Assembly (NCBI GenBank): GCA_900543035.1
Contig: UQPV01000020.1
Location: 1-41,809, forward strand
DNA: 41,809 nt
From: an uncultured Solobacterium sp.
GTDB lineage: Bacteria > Bacillota_I > Bacilli_A > Erysipelotrichales > Erysipelotrichaceae
Reading direction: 5' to 3'
The position numbers and the translations under genes were made by a program. Positions 7,327-16,305 of this stretch are shown one piece after another. Within the stretch, counting starts at the first letter, position 1; every line of letters starts with the position of its first letter. The notes under the pieces are model-generated. The model saw only the letters and a list, made by a program, of their open reading frames with translations, made no database searches and was not told where the DNA came from.

Positions 7327-7962
7327 ATGAATCGAAAGCTCATCGTCATCTCCGGCTTTTCCGGAGCGGGTAAAGGAATGCTCACCCAGATGCTCGCCGC
7401 GCGGCATGACTGCCTGGAGGTCATCCGCTCCTGTACCACTCGTCCCCGCAGGAACGAAACCGATCACTATACATACCTGAGCGAGGAGGATTTCCTCGCC
7501 ATGCGCAAAGCCGGCGCGTTTCTGGAATGCAACTGCTACTTAGGCCGCTGGTATGGCACGCCGAAGAGCGAGGTGCGCCGGATCCTGGCCGAAGGAAAAC
7601 AAGCCATCGCGGAGATCGATTATCATGGCTTCTTCCAGATCCTGGAACACAGCGCGCTTCCCCGAGAGGAGATCTGCGGCATCTTCGTGGCGGCAGAGGC
7701 TGATGCGTTGTACCACAGGCTGAACGCGCGCGGAAGCGAGTCCTTCGATACGCTGCTGCGGCGGCTGCGCACCGCGATGGAAGAGAGCACGCACCTTTCC
7801 GCCTATGACTGTGTGGTGGTCAATGACGATCTCTTTTGCGCGCTGAAACAGTGCGAAGACATCATCCTGCGCGGCAGACTGCCTGTCTCTTCATTTGATG
7901 CCGCACGATTCTGCGCCGATATGCAGGCCATCATCACCCGTCTGGAAACCGACCATGCTTGA
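7327..7962 (+). CDS. guanylate kinase-like nucleoside monophosphate kinase
   Basis: This 211-residue protein belongs to the guanylate kinase family, which phosphorylates GMP to GDP with ATP. It has the P-loop SGFSGAGKG (about residues 7-15), the GMP-binding SCTTRPRRNETD segment, a lid-flanking FLECN...YGTPKSEV, and the conserved EID. ATG 7327 follows GGAG; an in-frame ATG at 7285 lacks a site. The C-terminal third is divergent, and the gene stands alone with its own promoter and terminator rather than in the usual gmk-rpoZ context. It may therefore be a second, specialised copy rather than the housekeeping gmk. Confidence 0.75.
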   Translation: MNRKLIVISGFSGAGKGMLTQMLAARHDCLEVIRSCTTRPRRNETDHYTYLSEEDFLAMRKAGAFLECNCYLGRWYGTPKSEVRRILAEGKQAIAEIDYHGFFQILEHSALPREEICGIFVAAEADALYHRLNARGSESFDTLLRRLRTAMEESTHLSAYDCVVVNDDLFCALKQCEDIILRGRLPVSSFDAARFCADMQAIITRLETDHA

Positions 7963-7988
7963 GGATCACTTCACCGTGATCCTTTTTT
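7962..7988 (+). terminator. terminator after guanylate kinase-like gene
   Basis: AGGATCAC pairs with GTGATCCT around six bases, followed by TTTTTT. The stem starts at the last base of the stop codon, and the T run touches the opposing hypE stop. Confidence 0.85.
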
Positions 7989-8967
7989 AACAGATGCGCG
8001 GCAGCGGCTGGCCGCTCAGCTTGCGCAGCCACCTCGTGGTGCCCAGCCTGGTCTTCATCAATACCGTGCCTGGATGATCGTCACTGATCGTGCCGATGAT
8101 GCGGGCGTCTTTTCCCAGCTTTTCCAGCAGCTGTGCGCTGTGTGCCTGGCTGACGATGGCGATCATGCGTCCCTCACAGGCAAGATAGAGCGGATCAAAG
8201 CCGAGCAGGTCACAGAGCGCCTGCACATCCGCATCGACAGGGATGGCTCGCTCATCCAGCTCCATGCCCCATTTCGTATGTTCGACGAGCTCTGTGCATG
8301 TCGTGGCCAGTCCGCCTCTGGTCGGATCCCGCATGATGCGCAATCCCTCGGTTTCCATGGCGGCTCTGGCCTCTTCGCACAATGGGGCACAATCGCTGCG
8401 CAGCTCTCCCTGCAGGCGGATATCTTCCCTGGCCATGAACACCGCTGCCCCATGGCGGCCGACGCTGCCGGAAAGGATGACCTGATCTCCCGGCTGGTAA
8501 GCATAATCTGTCTTTTTCTTCAAGAACCCGACGCCGGCCGTATTGATGTAGATCTGATCTCCTTTTCCTTTTTCCACGACTTTCGTATCGCCAGTGACGA
8601 TGCTCACGCCGCATCGTGCTGCGCAGTCGGCCGCAGAGGCCAGCACCGCATCCAGATCGGCGATGGCGAAGCCTTCTTCCAGGATCAGCGAAAAGGTCAG
8701 ATAAGCCGGGATGCCGCCGCTCATCAAGAGATCGTTCACGGTGCCGCAGACCGCCAGCTTACCGATATCGCCGCCGGGAAAGCGCCATGGGCTGACCACG
8801 AAGCTGTCGGTGGACATCACCAGCGGCTGTGTGCCGGCAGGCACGATGGCCCCATCGCGCAGCTCATGCAGGGCATCGGCTGGAAATGCCTTCAGGATAT
8901 GCCTTTCGATCAATTCGGCGCTCAGCTGTCCGCCGCTGCCATGATCCAGTGTGATTCGTTCATCCAT
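7987..8967 (-). CDS. hypE: HypE, hydrogenase maturation carbamoyl dehydratase
   Basis: HypE takes a carbamoyl group from HypF onto its C-terminal cysteine and dehydrates it with ATP to a thiocyanate, the source of the cyanide ligands on the NiFe-site iron. This 326-residue protein starts MDERITLDHGSGGQ, has the AIR-synthase-type GDTKVVEKGKGDQIYINT and RDPTRGGLATTC motifs, and ends exactly in PRIC, the functional C-terminal cysteine. ATG 8967 is chosen because it opens the conserved N-terminus; in-frame codons further upstream overlap hypD in another frame. It is the last gene of the hypABFCDE operon, 25 bases after hypD. Confidence 0.95.
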   Translation of the reverse strand: MDERITLDHGSGGQLSAELIERHILKAFPADALHELRDGAIVPAGTQPLVMSTDSFVVSPWRFPGGDIGKLAVCGTVNDLLMSGGIPAYLTFSLILEEGFAIADLDAVLASAADCAARCGVSIVTGDTKVVEKGKGDQIYINTAGVGFLKKKTDYAYQPGDQVILSGSVGRHGAAVFMAREDIRLQGELRSDCAPLCEEARAAMETEGLRIMRDPTRGGLATTCTELVEHTKWGMELDERAIPVDADVQALCDLLGFDPLYLACEGRMIAIVSQAHSAQLLEKLGKDARIIGTISDDHPGTVLMKTRLGTTRWLRKLSGQPLPRIC

Positions 8968-8992
8968 GATGATCCTTTTCTCCTTTCTCTGC

Positions 8993-10033
8993 TCATTCGC
9001 TGCCATACAGCCAGGCAGCCGCGCAGCTTCCTTCAGCGGAGACCATGCACGGGCCGACCGGTGTCTGCGGCGTGCATGTCTGTCGAAATAACGGACATTC
9101 CCGCGGAGCCATCTTCCCGCTGATGACCTGTGCGCAGCAGCAGCCGGGCGGTTCATGATCCGCGAATGGGGGAAGGTGAAACTTGACGCGGGCATCCCAC
9201 GCGGCATATCTCGCCTTGATCTTCATGCCGCTTTGCGCGATCACGCCCAGTCCGCGCCACAGCGCGTCCTCTGGTTCAAACACTTGATCCATCAATGCCA
9301 TGGCGGTGATGTTGCCCTGCGGGCGCACCAGCCTGGCATAGGCGTTTTCCAGGATCACCCGGCCGCATGACACTGCGTCGATCAGCTGGCTGAGTGCATA
9401 GAGGATGTCTTCCGGCTCAAAGCCGCAGATGACCCCGCTGCGATGACACTCTTCCTTTAAAAACCGAAACCCCTGTTCGCCGATGATGGCGGCCACATGG
9501 CCGGGACAAAGGAAGCCGTCGATGGCGCAGCCTGGTTCATGCACGATGGCACGGATGGCCGGCTCGCTCTTTCTCAGCAGGCTGAGCACGGAAAAGTTAT
9601 CCAGCCCGAGCTCCTCTGCCTCCAGGATGGCTGCCGCCGTGCCTGGCGCTGTGGTCTCGAAGCCGACGCCGAGAAACACGACCTGCTGATGCGGATGTGC
9701 CTGCGCGATGCGGATGGCGTCGCTTACAGACAGGCAGATGCGGACATCGCCGCCTTTTCCTCTGCGCTTCAGCAGCGTGTCCTGCGCGGATCCCGGCACC
9801 CGCAGCATGTCCCCGTAGCTGCAGATGATGACATCCGGACGCATGGAAAGCGCCATCGCGGCATCGATGGCGCCTCCCGGCGTCACACAGACCGGACAGC
9901 CCGGACCGCTGATCAGCTTGACCTGCGGGGGAAGGCATTGGCGGATGCCGTGTCTGGCAATGGCCATCGTATGGCTGCCGCAGATCTCCATCAGCGTCAT
10001 CGCCGGAACGTCCGGATCAATCTGAAACCGCAT
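8993..10033 (-). CDS. hypD: HypD, hydrogenase Fe(CN)2CO scaffold protein
   Basis: This is a [4Fe-4S] protein that, with HypC, holds the iron while cyanide and CO are attached. Its 346 residues include EICGSHTMAIARHGIR near the start, GPGCPVCVTP, CGFEPEDIL, and the C-terminal cysteine-rich segment (PPGCCCAQVISG...CPLF...C). ATG 10033 has GAGGAG upstream and gives the family's normal N-terminus. It overlaps the hypC end by 17 bases, so translation is probably coupled. Confidence 0.95.
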   Translation of the reverse strand: MRFQIDPDVPAMTLMEICGSHTMAIARHGIRQCLPPQVKLISGPGCPVCVTPGGAIDAAMALSMRPDVIICSYGDMLRVPGSAQDTLLKRRGKGGDVRICLSVSDAIRIAQAHPHQQVVFLGVGFETTAPGTAAAILEAEELGLDNFSVLSLLRKSEPAIRAIVHEPGCAIDGFLCPGHVAAIIGEQGFRFLKEECHRSGVICGFEPEDILYALSQLIDAVSCGRVILENAYARLVRPQGNITAMALMDQVFEPEDALWRGLGVIAQSGMKIKARYAAWDARVKFHLPPFADHEPPGCCCAQVISGKMAPRECPLFRQTCTPQTPVGPCMVSAEGSCAAAWLYGSE

Positions 10034-10241
10034 GGAATATCTCCTCATACAGCGCTTGCGTCTTTTCTGCCTCTTGTTCGTCGATGATCTCGATGCCAAA
10101 GCCGGCGTGGACCATCACATGATCACCGATCATTGCCTTTGGGAGAAAATCGATCCGGAATTGCTGTGTCAGCCCGCCGGCTTCTCCAAGCGCATATTTT
10201 CCATCGATCTCGATGACTTTCAGCGGAATGGCCAGACACAT
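10017..10241 (-). CDS. hypC: HypC, hydrogenase maturation chaperone
   Basis: This 74-residue OB-fold chaperone delivers the Fe(CN)2CO unit from HypD to the hydrogenase large subunit. ATG 10241 is selected because the essential cysteine must be residue 2 (MCLAIPLKV). It contains the family's GDHVMVHAGFGIEIID segment. It starts five bases after the hypF stop codon and overlaps hypD. Confidence 0.95.
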   Translation of the reverse strand: MCLAIPLKVIEIDGKYALGEAGGLTQQFRIDFLPKAMIGDHVMVHAGFGIEIIDEQEAEKTQALYEEIFHAVSD

Positions 10242-10246
10242 GTTTC

Positions 10247-12442
10247 TCACATCCTTTCCATGGCGATCGCCAGCTGTCCCAGGGCGATGCCTTCATCGCT
10301 GCAGGAGGTGTGCTGATGCCAGTATACGGCATACCCTTCCTTCTGCAGCGCATCCCTGATCTTCTGCAGCAGCCACAGATTCAAAAAGCTGCCGCCGCTG
10401 AGCACGACGGGGAGATGCTCAGGGTTGAGCGCTCGGCATTGATCCAGCGCCATCGCGCACAGCGTATTCATGAACCTGGCCGCGATGCGCTCATGCGAGA
10501 CCCCCGCTTCCTGATCTTGCATCAGCGCGCGGATCATCGTGCGCCAGTCAAAGACCCGCACGCCGTCTCGTTCCTCGATGACGAGCGGGTAGGCCGTCGT
10601 CTCTGAAGGATCGGCCATGCTTTCCAGCAGCATCGGCGCCTGGGCATCATAAGCCTGATGATCCGCATGCGCAAGCAGCGCGTATACGCCGTCGAACAGC
10701 CGTCCCATGCCGGTGCTGCGCACGCACAGATGTTCCTTTGCCAGCAGCGCGTCGATCTTCTCGTGCCCTTTCGAAGGGATGCCGGCGTCATGACAGAGCG
10801 CAGCAGCGATGCGGCCGATCTCATGGATGGCGCGTTCTCCGCCTGCCAGCAAGATCGGGCGGATCGACCCGACCCGTCTGACCTCCTGATATCCTCCGCG
10901 CAGACATTCTGCGCCCCACAGCGTGCCGTCCTCGCCCAGTCCGGTCCCATCCCAGATGATGCCGAATGCCGGGCCGCGCAGATGATGCTCGGCCATGCAG
11001 GAAGCCATATGCGCATGATGATGCTGCACTTGCAGAAGCGGCAGATCCAGCGAGCGGGCCAGCTGCGTGGAGGCATAATCCGGATGCAGATCGCAGACCG
11101 CCAGCTTCGGCCGCACATCAAAGAGCCGTGCATAGGTTTGCAGCGTATGCCGATAATGCTGCATCGTCTCCCAGTTTTCCATATTGCCGATATAAGGGCT
11201 CAGCAGCGCGTGATGTCCCTTGCCCAGGGCAAAGGATCCCTTCTCATGCGCGCCAAGCGCCAGTATGCCGCTGCACGCCGCATGCATCATCAGCGGCGCA
11301 GGGGCATATCCCCGGCTGCGACGCAGGAAGTAAGCTCTGCCGTCCACGCAGCGCACCAGCGAATCATCACAGCGGTTTGCGATGCGGCGATCATGCAGCA
11401 GAAAGCTGTCTGCGATGCCATCCAGCGCTTGCAGCGCCGCTTCATTATCGATGAGCACCGGGGCATCGCTGCGGTTAGCGCTGGTCATCACCATGGCCGA
11501 ACATTCCTGTGCCAGCAGGACATGCAGCGGGCTGTATGGCAGAAACAGGCCGATATCCTGATTTTCCGACAGCTCTAAGAACGCATCGCGCCGATGCTTG
11601 CGGCACAGGACGATCGGCCGCTGCCTGCTGGTGAGCAGCTTCTCCTCTTCCTCGCTCACCGAGGCAAAATACCGCGCCGTCCTGACACTGTCTGTCATCA
11701 CGGCAAAGGGCTTGGCTTCCCGCTGCTTACGCGCGCGAAGCCGCATCACCGCCGCTTTGTTACAGGCATCGACAGCGAGATGGATGCCGCCTACGCCTTT
11801 CACCGCCACGATCCTGCCTGCTTTCAGATCACGCAAGGCCGCACGCAAGGCCGCTTCGCCGCTGGCTTCGCTCTGACCATGATAGATCAGCTTTGGCCCG
11901 CATGCCGCGCAGGCATCGGGCTGGGCATGATAGCGGCGGTCCATGGGATCGCCATATTCCTTTGCGCAGTCCGCGCACATCTCAAACTCGCTCATGGTCG
12001 TATGACAGCGGTCATACGGGATATCCGTGATGATCGAATAACGCGGCCCGCAGTTGGTGCAGTTGATGAAAGGATAGCGGTAACGGCGGTTCGCAGGATC
12101 ATCCAGCTCGCGCAGACAGTCCGCGCAAGGTGCGATATCCGGGGAGATCATGGTGTTTCGCTCTCCTGCGCTGCTTTCCAGGATCTGAAAGCCGCTCATC
12201 TGCACACAGGGCAGCTCACGGCATTCCAGCGTTTCGATGCGGCAAAGCGGCGGCGCTTCCTCTTCCAGCCGCTTCAGGAAACCAGAGATGTCCTCCTCTT
12301 CGCCCTGAACGTGGATGAGCGCGCCGCTGCCGCTGTTGCACACGCTGCCGCTCAACGCGCACTGCTTGGCCAGACGATGGACAAAGGGGCGGAAGCCCAC
12401 CCCTTGCACGATGCCGTAAGCGCTGATCTCAACGTGTTTCAT
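10247..12442 (-). CDS. hypF: HypF, carbamoyltransferase for NiFe cyanide synthesis
   Basis: HypF makes carbamoyl-adenylate from carbamoyl phosphate and ATP and passes the carbamoyl group to HypE. The 731-residue protein shows the full domain order: an acylphosphatase domain (YGIVQGVGFRPFVHRLA, about residues 8-25), two zinc-finger cysteine sets (CADCLREL...CTNCGPRY and CADCAKEY...CAACGPK), a YrdC-like domain (about 200-380), and a Kae1-like C-terminal domain with QHHHAHMASCMAEH. ATG 12442 overlaps the hypB end by 14 bases. Confidence 0.95.
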   Translation of the reverse strand: MKHVEISAYGIVQGVGFRPFVHRLAKQCALSGSVCNSGSGALIHVQGEEEDISGFLKRLEEEAPPLCRIETLECRELPCVQMSGFQILESSAGERNTMISPDIAPCADCLRELDDPANRRYRYPFINCTNCGPRYSIITDIPYDRCHTTMSEFEMCADCAKEYGDPMDRRYHAQPDACAACGPKLIYHGQSEASGEAALRAALRDLKAGRIVAVKGVGGIHLAVDACNKAAVMRLRARKQREAKPFAVMTDSVRTARYFASVSEEEEKLLTSRQRPIVLCRKHRRDAFLELSENQDIGLFLPYSPLHVLLAQECSAMVMTSANRSDAPVLIDNEAALQALDGIADSFLLHDRRIANRCDDSLVRCVDGRAYFLRRSRGYAPAPLMMHAACSGILALGAHEKGSFALGKGHHALLSPYIGNMENWETMQHYRHTLQTYARLFDVRPKLAVCDLHPDYASTQLARSLDLPLLQVQHHHAHMASCMAEHHLRGPAFGIIWDGTGLGEDGTLWGAECLRGGYQEVRRVGSIRPILLAGGERAIHEIGRIAAALCHDAGIPSKGHEKIDALLAKEHLCVRSTGMGRLFDGVYALLAHADHQAYDAQAPMLLESMADPSETTAYPLVIEERDGVRVFDWRTMIRALMQDQEAGVSHERIAARFMNTLCAMALDQCRALNPEHLPVVLSGGSFLNLWLLQKIRDALQKEGYAVYWHQHTSCSDEGIALGQLAIAMERM

Positions 12443-13094
12443 CCAGCAGCTGAACAAAGCGTTCGCGCAGATGCGCACAGAGTGCATCCAGGCCTTCTTC
12501 GCTTCTGGCGCTCACCGCAAAGAGCGGCGCGCCCGGATTCACGCCGTGATAGTTCTCCTTGACCCGTTCCAGATCAAAATCAAAATAAGGCAGCACATCC
12601 GCCTTGTTGAGGACGAGACAGTCCGTCTCGGTGAACATCAGCGGGTATTTCTCCACCTTGTCATCGCCTTCCGGCACGCTCAGGATGGTGATGCGCAGAT
12701 TCTCCCCGATGTCAAATTCAGCCGGACAGACGAGATTGCCGATGTTTTCCACAAAGAGGACATCGAGCGCATCCAGGCTGAATTCCGGAAGGATCTTCTG
12801 GATGCTCATCGCCTCGATGTGGCAGGCGCCGTCCGTATTGAGCTCCACGCTGGGGATGCCCAGCTTTGCGATGGCCTGCGCGTCATAAGATGTCGTGATG
12901 TCTCCTTCGATCACCCCGATCCTGAATGTATCGCGCAGCCGCGCGATCAGCGCCGTGATCAGGCTGGTCTTGCCCGCTCCCGGCGATCCCATGACGTTGA
13001 CCAGCAGCGTGTGATGCGCCTTCAGCGTCTGCTTCACCTGCGCAGACACATCTTCGTTCCAGTCCATGATCTGATGATAGACCTTGATCTCCAC
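12429..13094 (-). CDS. hypB: HypB, nickel-insertion GTPase
   Basis: HypB is a GTPase that, with HypA, inserts nickel into the large subunit. This 221-residue form has P-loop GSPGAGKTS, EGDI, the metal-site region NTDGACHIEA, FVENIGNLVCPAEFD, and NKADVLPYFDF. It lacks the His-rich nickel store and N-terminal CxxC motif of some relatives. GTG 13094 is chosen because GGAGG is nine bases upstream; a TTG three codons earlier touches that site. The start lies immediately after the hypA stop codon. Confidence 0.93.
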   Translation of the reverse strand: MEIKVYHQIMDWNEDVSAQVKQTLKAHHTLLVNVMGSPGAGKTSLITALIARLRDTFRIGVIEGDITTSYDAQAIAKLGIPSVELNTDGACHIEAMSIQKILPEFSLDALDVLFVENIGNLVCPAEFDIGENLRITILSVPEGDDKVEKYPLMFTETDCLVLNKADVLPYFDFDLERVKENYHGVNPGAPLFAVSARSEEGLDALCAHLRERFVQLLDETR

Positions 13095-13095
13095 T

Positions 13096-13437
13096 TCAAT
13101 CAACCTCCAGACTCTCGATCATGCATTCATTTCCAGACAGCCGTTTCAGGTTCAGGCCATGGCAGTGCGGACATTCGATATGTGTCCGATCGATCTGCGA
13201 AGTTTCCCCGCAGTCTTGGCAAAGGACGCGAAGCGGGATGATCCGCGTCTTGATGCGCGCCCCCTGCGCGATCGTCCCTTCTGCCAGCACATCCATGTAC
13301 ATCTGGATGCACTCGGGGACGAAGCCTGAAAACGGGCCGATGGCCAGCCTGATCTCCCGGATGGCCTTCGCGCCATGACGCTCTGCCTCCCGGATGCTGT
13401 CTGCTAATATATGTTGTGTGATCTCCAATTCATGCAT
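13096..13437 (-). CDS. hypA: HypA, nickel metallochaperone
   Basis: This 113-residue protein begins MHELEITQ, giving the N-terminal His-2/Glu-3 nickel site, and carries the zinc site formed by CQDC and CPHC. ATG 13437 is required for that N-terminus. AGGAG lies 12 bases upstream, which is rather far. It is the first gene of hypABFCDE and is divergent from the ech operon across a spacer of about 100 bases, so hydrogenase and maturation genes may be controlled together. Confidence 0.94.
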   Translation of the reverse strand: MHELEITQHILADSIREAERHGAKAIREIRLAIGPFSGFVPECIQMYMDVLAEGTIAQGARIKTRIIPLRVLCQDCGETSQIDRTHIECPHCHGLNLKRLSGNECMIESLEVD

Positions 13438-13540
13438 GACTGTATTATACTCCTGAAAGCCGAAAAATTGAATGGAAACCTCTTTCATTTAGCGCTATAA
13501 TTAACTTTGGATATTGATTACATGAATGGAAGGTGTGAAT
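13438..13540. promoter_or_regulatory. divergent hyp/ech promoter region
   Basis: Toward ech, TATAAT lies at 13496-13501, but no good -35 sits at standard spacing. Toward hypA, TTCAAT, 17 bases and TATAAT can be read. That TATAAT ends only six bases before the hypA ATG, which would leave no room for a leader, so this pair may not be the working promoter. No clear operator palindrome is seen. Confidence 0.45.
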
Positions 13541-15433
13541 ATGACCCTGATACCCGCTTTGATCCTGATGCCGCTGCTCAGCGCCATCCTGATCTTGATC
13601 TGCAAAAAGGAAAAGATTCGCAGCCTGATCATCTACGTCTCTGTCTTCCTGATCCTGGCATGCACGGCTGCCATCATCGCGATGTGGCTGGTGGACGATC
13701 AAGCGACATGGAACCTGTATACCAGGACATCCGCCCTCGACCATCTGATGCAGACGGTGGAGATCGCGCTGATGCTGTTCATCATCTATCAGTGTTTCAT
13801 CCACCGGAAAAGATGGATCGCGCTGTTCTCCATCGCCCAGACCGCATTGATGCTGTGGGTGGAGCAGACGATCCCGCTGGTGGAATCCACCCATACGCAG
13901 GTCGATGCGCTCGCGCTGCTGATGTGCGTCATCTGCGCCGTGGTCGGCGGACTGATCGCCGTATACGCGAGCGGCTACATGAAGAGCTATCACCAGCATC
14001 ACCGTGAATATACGGACCGCAGCTCGCTTTTCCTGTCGATGCTGTTTGTCTTCATGTCGGCGATGTTCGCTCTCGTGCTCTCCTCCAACCTGATCTGGAT
14101 CTATTTCTTCTGGGAGATCACCAGCGTGATCTCCTTCATCCTGATCGGCTATACCCGCACGCAGGAGGCAGTGGACAACAGCTTCCGCGCGCTGTGGATG
14201 AACCTGCTGGGCGGACTGGGCTTTGCCGTGGCAATCTGGCTTTGCGCGCTCAACCGCCACAGCGTGCAGCTCAGCGATGTCATCGACAGCGGCAATCAGT
14301 TCATCATCGCCTGTCTGGCCCTGGCCGGCCTCACCAAGTCGGCGCAGCTGCCGTTTTCCACCTGGCTGTATGGAGCGATGGTGGCGCCTACCCCATCCTC
14401 TGCGCTGCTGCACAGCGCCACGATGGTCAAGGCAGGCGTTTACCTGCTCATCCGCCTTTCCCCCGCATTATATGGCACGCTGACCGGTGCGATGGTGGCC
14501 TTCATCGGCGGCTTCACCTTCATCGCCGCCAGCATGATGGCGATCGCCCAGAACGACGCCAAGAAGGTGCTCGCCTTTTCCACCGTCTCCAATCTGGGAC
14601 TGATCGTCGCCTGCGCCGGCATCGGCGTGGAAGAGACCGTATGGGCTGCCATCCTGCTCATGATCTTCCATTCCGTCAGTAAGTCGATGTTGTTTGAAGC
14701 CGTGGGCGCCACGGAAAACAGCATCGGTTCCCGCGATATCGAACACATGCACGGGCTGATCCTGCGGCTGCCGCGGCTGGCATATATCATGGGCATCGGC
14801 ATCGCCGGCATGTATCTGGCCCCCTTCGGCATGCTCATCAGCAAATGGGTCGCCCTGAAATCATTCGTGGATTCCGGCAATGTCATCCTCGTCATCTTCA
14901 TCGCCTTCGGCAGCGCGACGACGATGTTTTACTGGACCAAGTGGCTGGGCAAGCTCATCGCCATGCATCAGCCGCGCAACCCGGAAAAAGACCTGACCCG
15001 CAAGAGCGAGTATTTCTCGATGCACGTCCTGGGCGCGATCATGATCCTGCTCTGCCTGCTGTTTCCGGAGCTGGCTCGGCAGATCGTCAACCCGATCGTG
15101 CTCACGCTGTTTGGCCAAACGACCGAAGTGCTCTCGATGAGCGAACTGACGACCATGGTCATCATGGTGTTCAGCGTGCTCATCGTCCCTGCAGTCATGT
15201 TCCTGATCTCCCGCTCCACGCACCGGGAATATGTGCCGATCTACATGTGCGGCATCAATGAGGGAGACAACACGCATTACACCGGCAGCCTGGGCGAACC
15301 GCGCAAGCTCTATCTGACCAACTGGTACCTGCGTTTCCAGATGGGCAGACGGCGGCTGCTGAAGCCCGCCGAGATCATTTCAGCCAGTGTGCTCATCGTC
15401 ATATTCGCGCTGCTGCTGGGAGGTGTGTTATGA
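13541..15433 (+). CDS. echA: EchA, proton-pumping NuoL-like subunit of Ech hydrogenase
   Basis: This 630-residue polytopic membrane protein belongs to the NuoL/MrpA antiporter family and should move ions when ferredoxin-driven H2 evolution occurs. Key family motifs are seen: IYFFWEITSVISFILIG with the membrane glutamate, LTKSAQLPFSTWL with the lysine, and LLHSATMVKAGVYLLIR with the second lysine. The C-terminal hydrophilic MCGINEGDN plus final helix is typical of the EchA/HyfB branch. ATG 13541 is preferred over an ATG five codons upstream because GGAAGGTG lies between them. It is the first gene of the six-gene operon and overlaps echB by four bases. EchA assignment rests on gene order with echB-F; alone it could be called HyfB-like. 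Confidence 0.9.
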   Translation: MTLIPALILMPLLSAILILICKKEKIRSLIIYVSVFLILACTAAIIAMWLVDDQATWNLYTRTSALDHLMQTVEIALMLFIIYQCFIHRKRWIALFSIAQTALMLWVEQTIPLVESTHTQVDALALLMCVICAVVGGLIAVYASGYMKSYHQHHREYTDRSSLFLSMLFVFMSAMFALVLSSNLIWIYFFWEITSVISFILIGYTRTQEAVDNSFRALWMNLLGGLGFAVAIWLCALNRHSVQLSDVIDSGNQFIIACLALAGLTKSAQLPFSTWLYGAMVAPTPSSALLHSATMVKAGVYLLIRLSPALYGTLTGAMVAFIGGFTFIAASMMAIAQNDAKKVLAFSTVSNLGLIVACAGIGVEETVWAAILLMIFHSVSKSMLFEAVGATENSIGSRDIEHMHGLILRLPRLAYIMGIGIAGMYLAPFGMLISKWVALKSFVDSGNVILVIFIAFGSATTMFYWTKWLGKLIAMHQPRNPEKDLTRKSEYFSMHVLGAIMILLCLLFPELARQIVNPIVLTLFGQTTEVLSMSELTTMVIMVFSVLIVPAVMFLISRSTHREYVPIYMCGINEGDNTHYTGSLGEPRKLYLTNWYLRFQMGRRRLLKPAEIISASVLIVIFALLLGGVL

Positions 15434-16296
15434 TGATCAAAGTCGTTTCGCTGCTGCTGTATCTGTGTCTCGCCCCGTTTGCCGGCGCATTGCTGGACGG
15501 CGTGGACCGCAAGATCACCGCCCGCATGCAAGGCAGGAAGGGACCAAAGCTCTTGCAGCCCTTCTATGACCTGATCAAGCTGTTTTCCAAACAGATGATC
15601 GCCGTGAACAGCGTGCAGCTGCTGCTCAACCTGAGCTATCTGGCCTTTCTGGCCATCGCCGGCGGCATCCTGTTCTTCGGCTCGGATATCCTGATGTCGC
15701 TGTTCATCCTGTCGACTGCCGACATGTTCCTGATCCTGGCCGCCTGCAGCGACTCTTCCCCCTTTTCCAATATGGGCGCAAGCCGCGAGATGCTGCAGAT
15801 GATGTCTTATGAGCCGATGACGCTGCTCATCGCGGTCGGCTTCTATCTCTCCACCGGTTCATTCCGCGTGGAAGACATCATCGCCAGCCCGACCAGCGCC
15901 ATCTGGCTCATGCCCGGCCTGTTCATCGGCTTCATCCTGATCATGGCCATCAAGCTGCGCAAGTCCCCGTTTGACCTGTCGACCTCACATCATGCCCACC
16001 AGGAGATGGTCAAGGGCATCACGACCGAGATGTCCGGCCCGACGCTCGCCGTCATGGAGATCGGAGAATATTATGAGAAGATGCTGCTGCTGGGCATCGT
16101 CGCCATCTTCTTCATCAACGCTTCTCCCCTCAGCTGGCCGATCGCCATCGCGCTCACGCTGTTCGTCTACTTTATCGAGATCCTGATCGATAACGTATGC
16201 GCCCGGCTCAACTGGAAACAGGTGCTGGATGTCTGCTGGCTGATCACGCTGCTGGCCGGCGGCATCAACATCCTCATCCTCATGTCCATCAGGTAG
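15430..16296 (+). CDS. echB: EchB, NuoH-like membrane subunit of Ech hydrogenase
   Basis: This 288-residue integral membrane protein of the NuoH/HycD/EchB family anchors the hydrophilic arm to the membrane. It has VDRKITARMQGRKGPK with the PFYDLIKLF segment, SPFSNMGASREM, the acidic EPMTLL, and SPFDLSTSHHAHQEMVKG followed by EMSGPTLAVMEIGEYYEK. These are the conserved cytoplasmic loops of the family. ATG 15430 overlaps the echA stop codon (ATGA) behind GGGAGG. It ends in TAG, and echC begins within 10 bases. Confidence 0.93.
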   Translation: MMIKVVSLLLYLCLAPFAGALLDGVDRKITARMQGRKGPKLLQPFYDLIKLFSKQMIAVNSVQLLLNLSYLAFLAIAGGILFFGSDILMSLFILSTADMFLILAACSDSSPFSNMGASREMLQMMSYEPMTLLIAVGFYLSTGSFRVEDIIASPTSAIWLMPGLFIGFILIMAIKLRKSPFDLSTSHHAHQEMVKGITTEMSGPTLAVMEIGEYYEKMLLLGIVAIFFINASPLSWPIAIALTLFVYFIEILIDNVCARLNWKQVLDVCWLITLLAGGINILILMSIR

Positions 16297-16305
16297 GTGA
16301 CCATC

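Noticed and set aside
8074..9123. Long plus-strand open frame of about 350 codons opposite hypE/hypD
   Set aside because: It is antisense to well-conserved hyp genes, its translation is rich in H, R, Q and D without domain pattern, and it is explained by the GC-rich codon bias of the real genes.
13445..14413. Minus-strand open frame of about 320 codons opposite echA
   Set aside because: EchA on the other strand has all NuoL-family motifs; the antisense product has no recognisable features.
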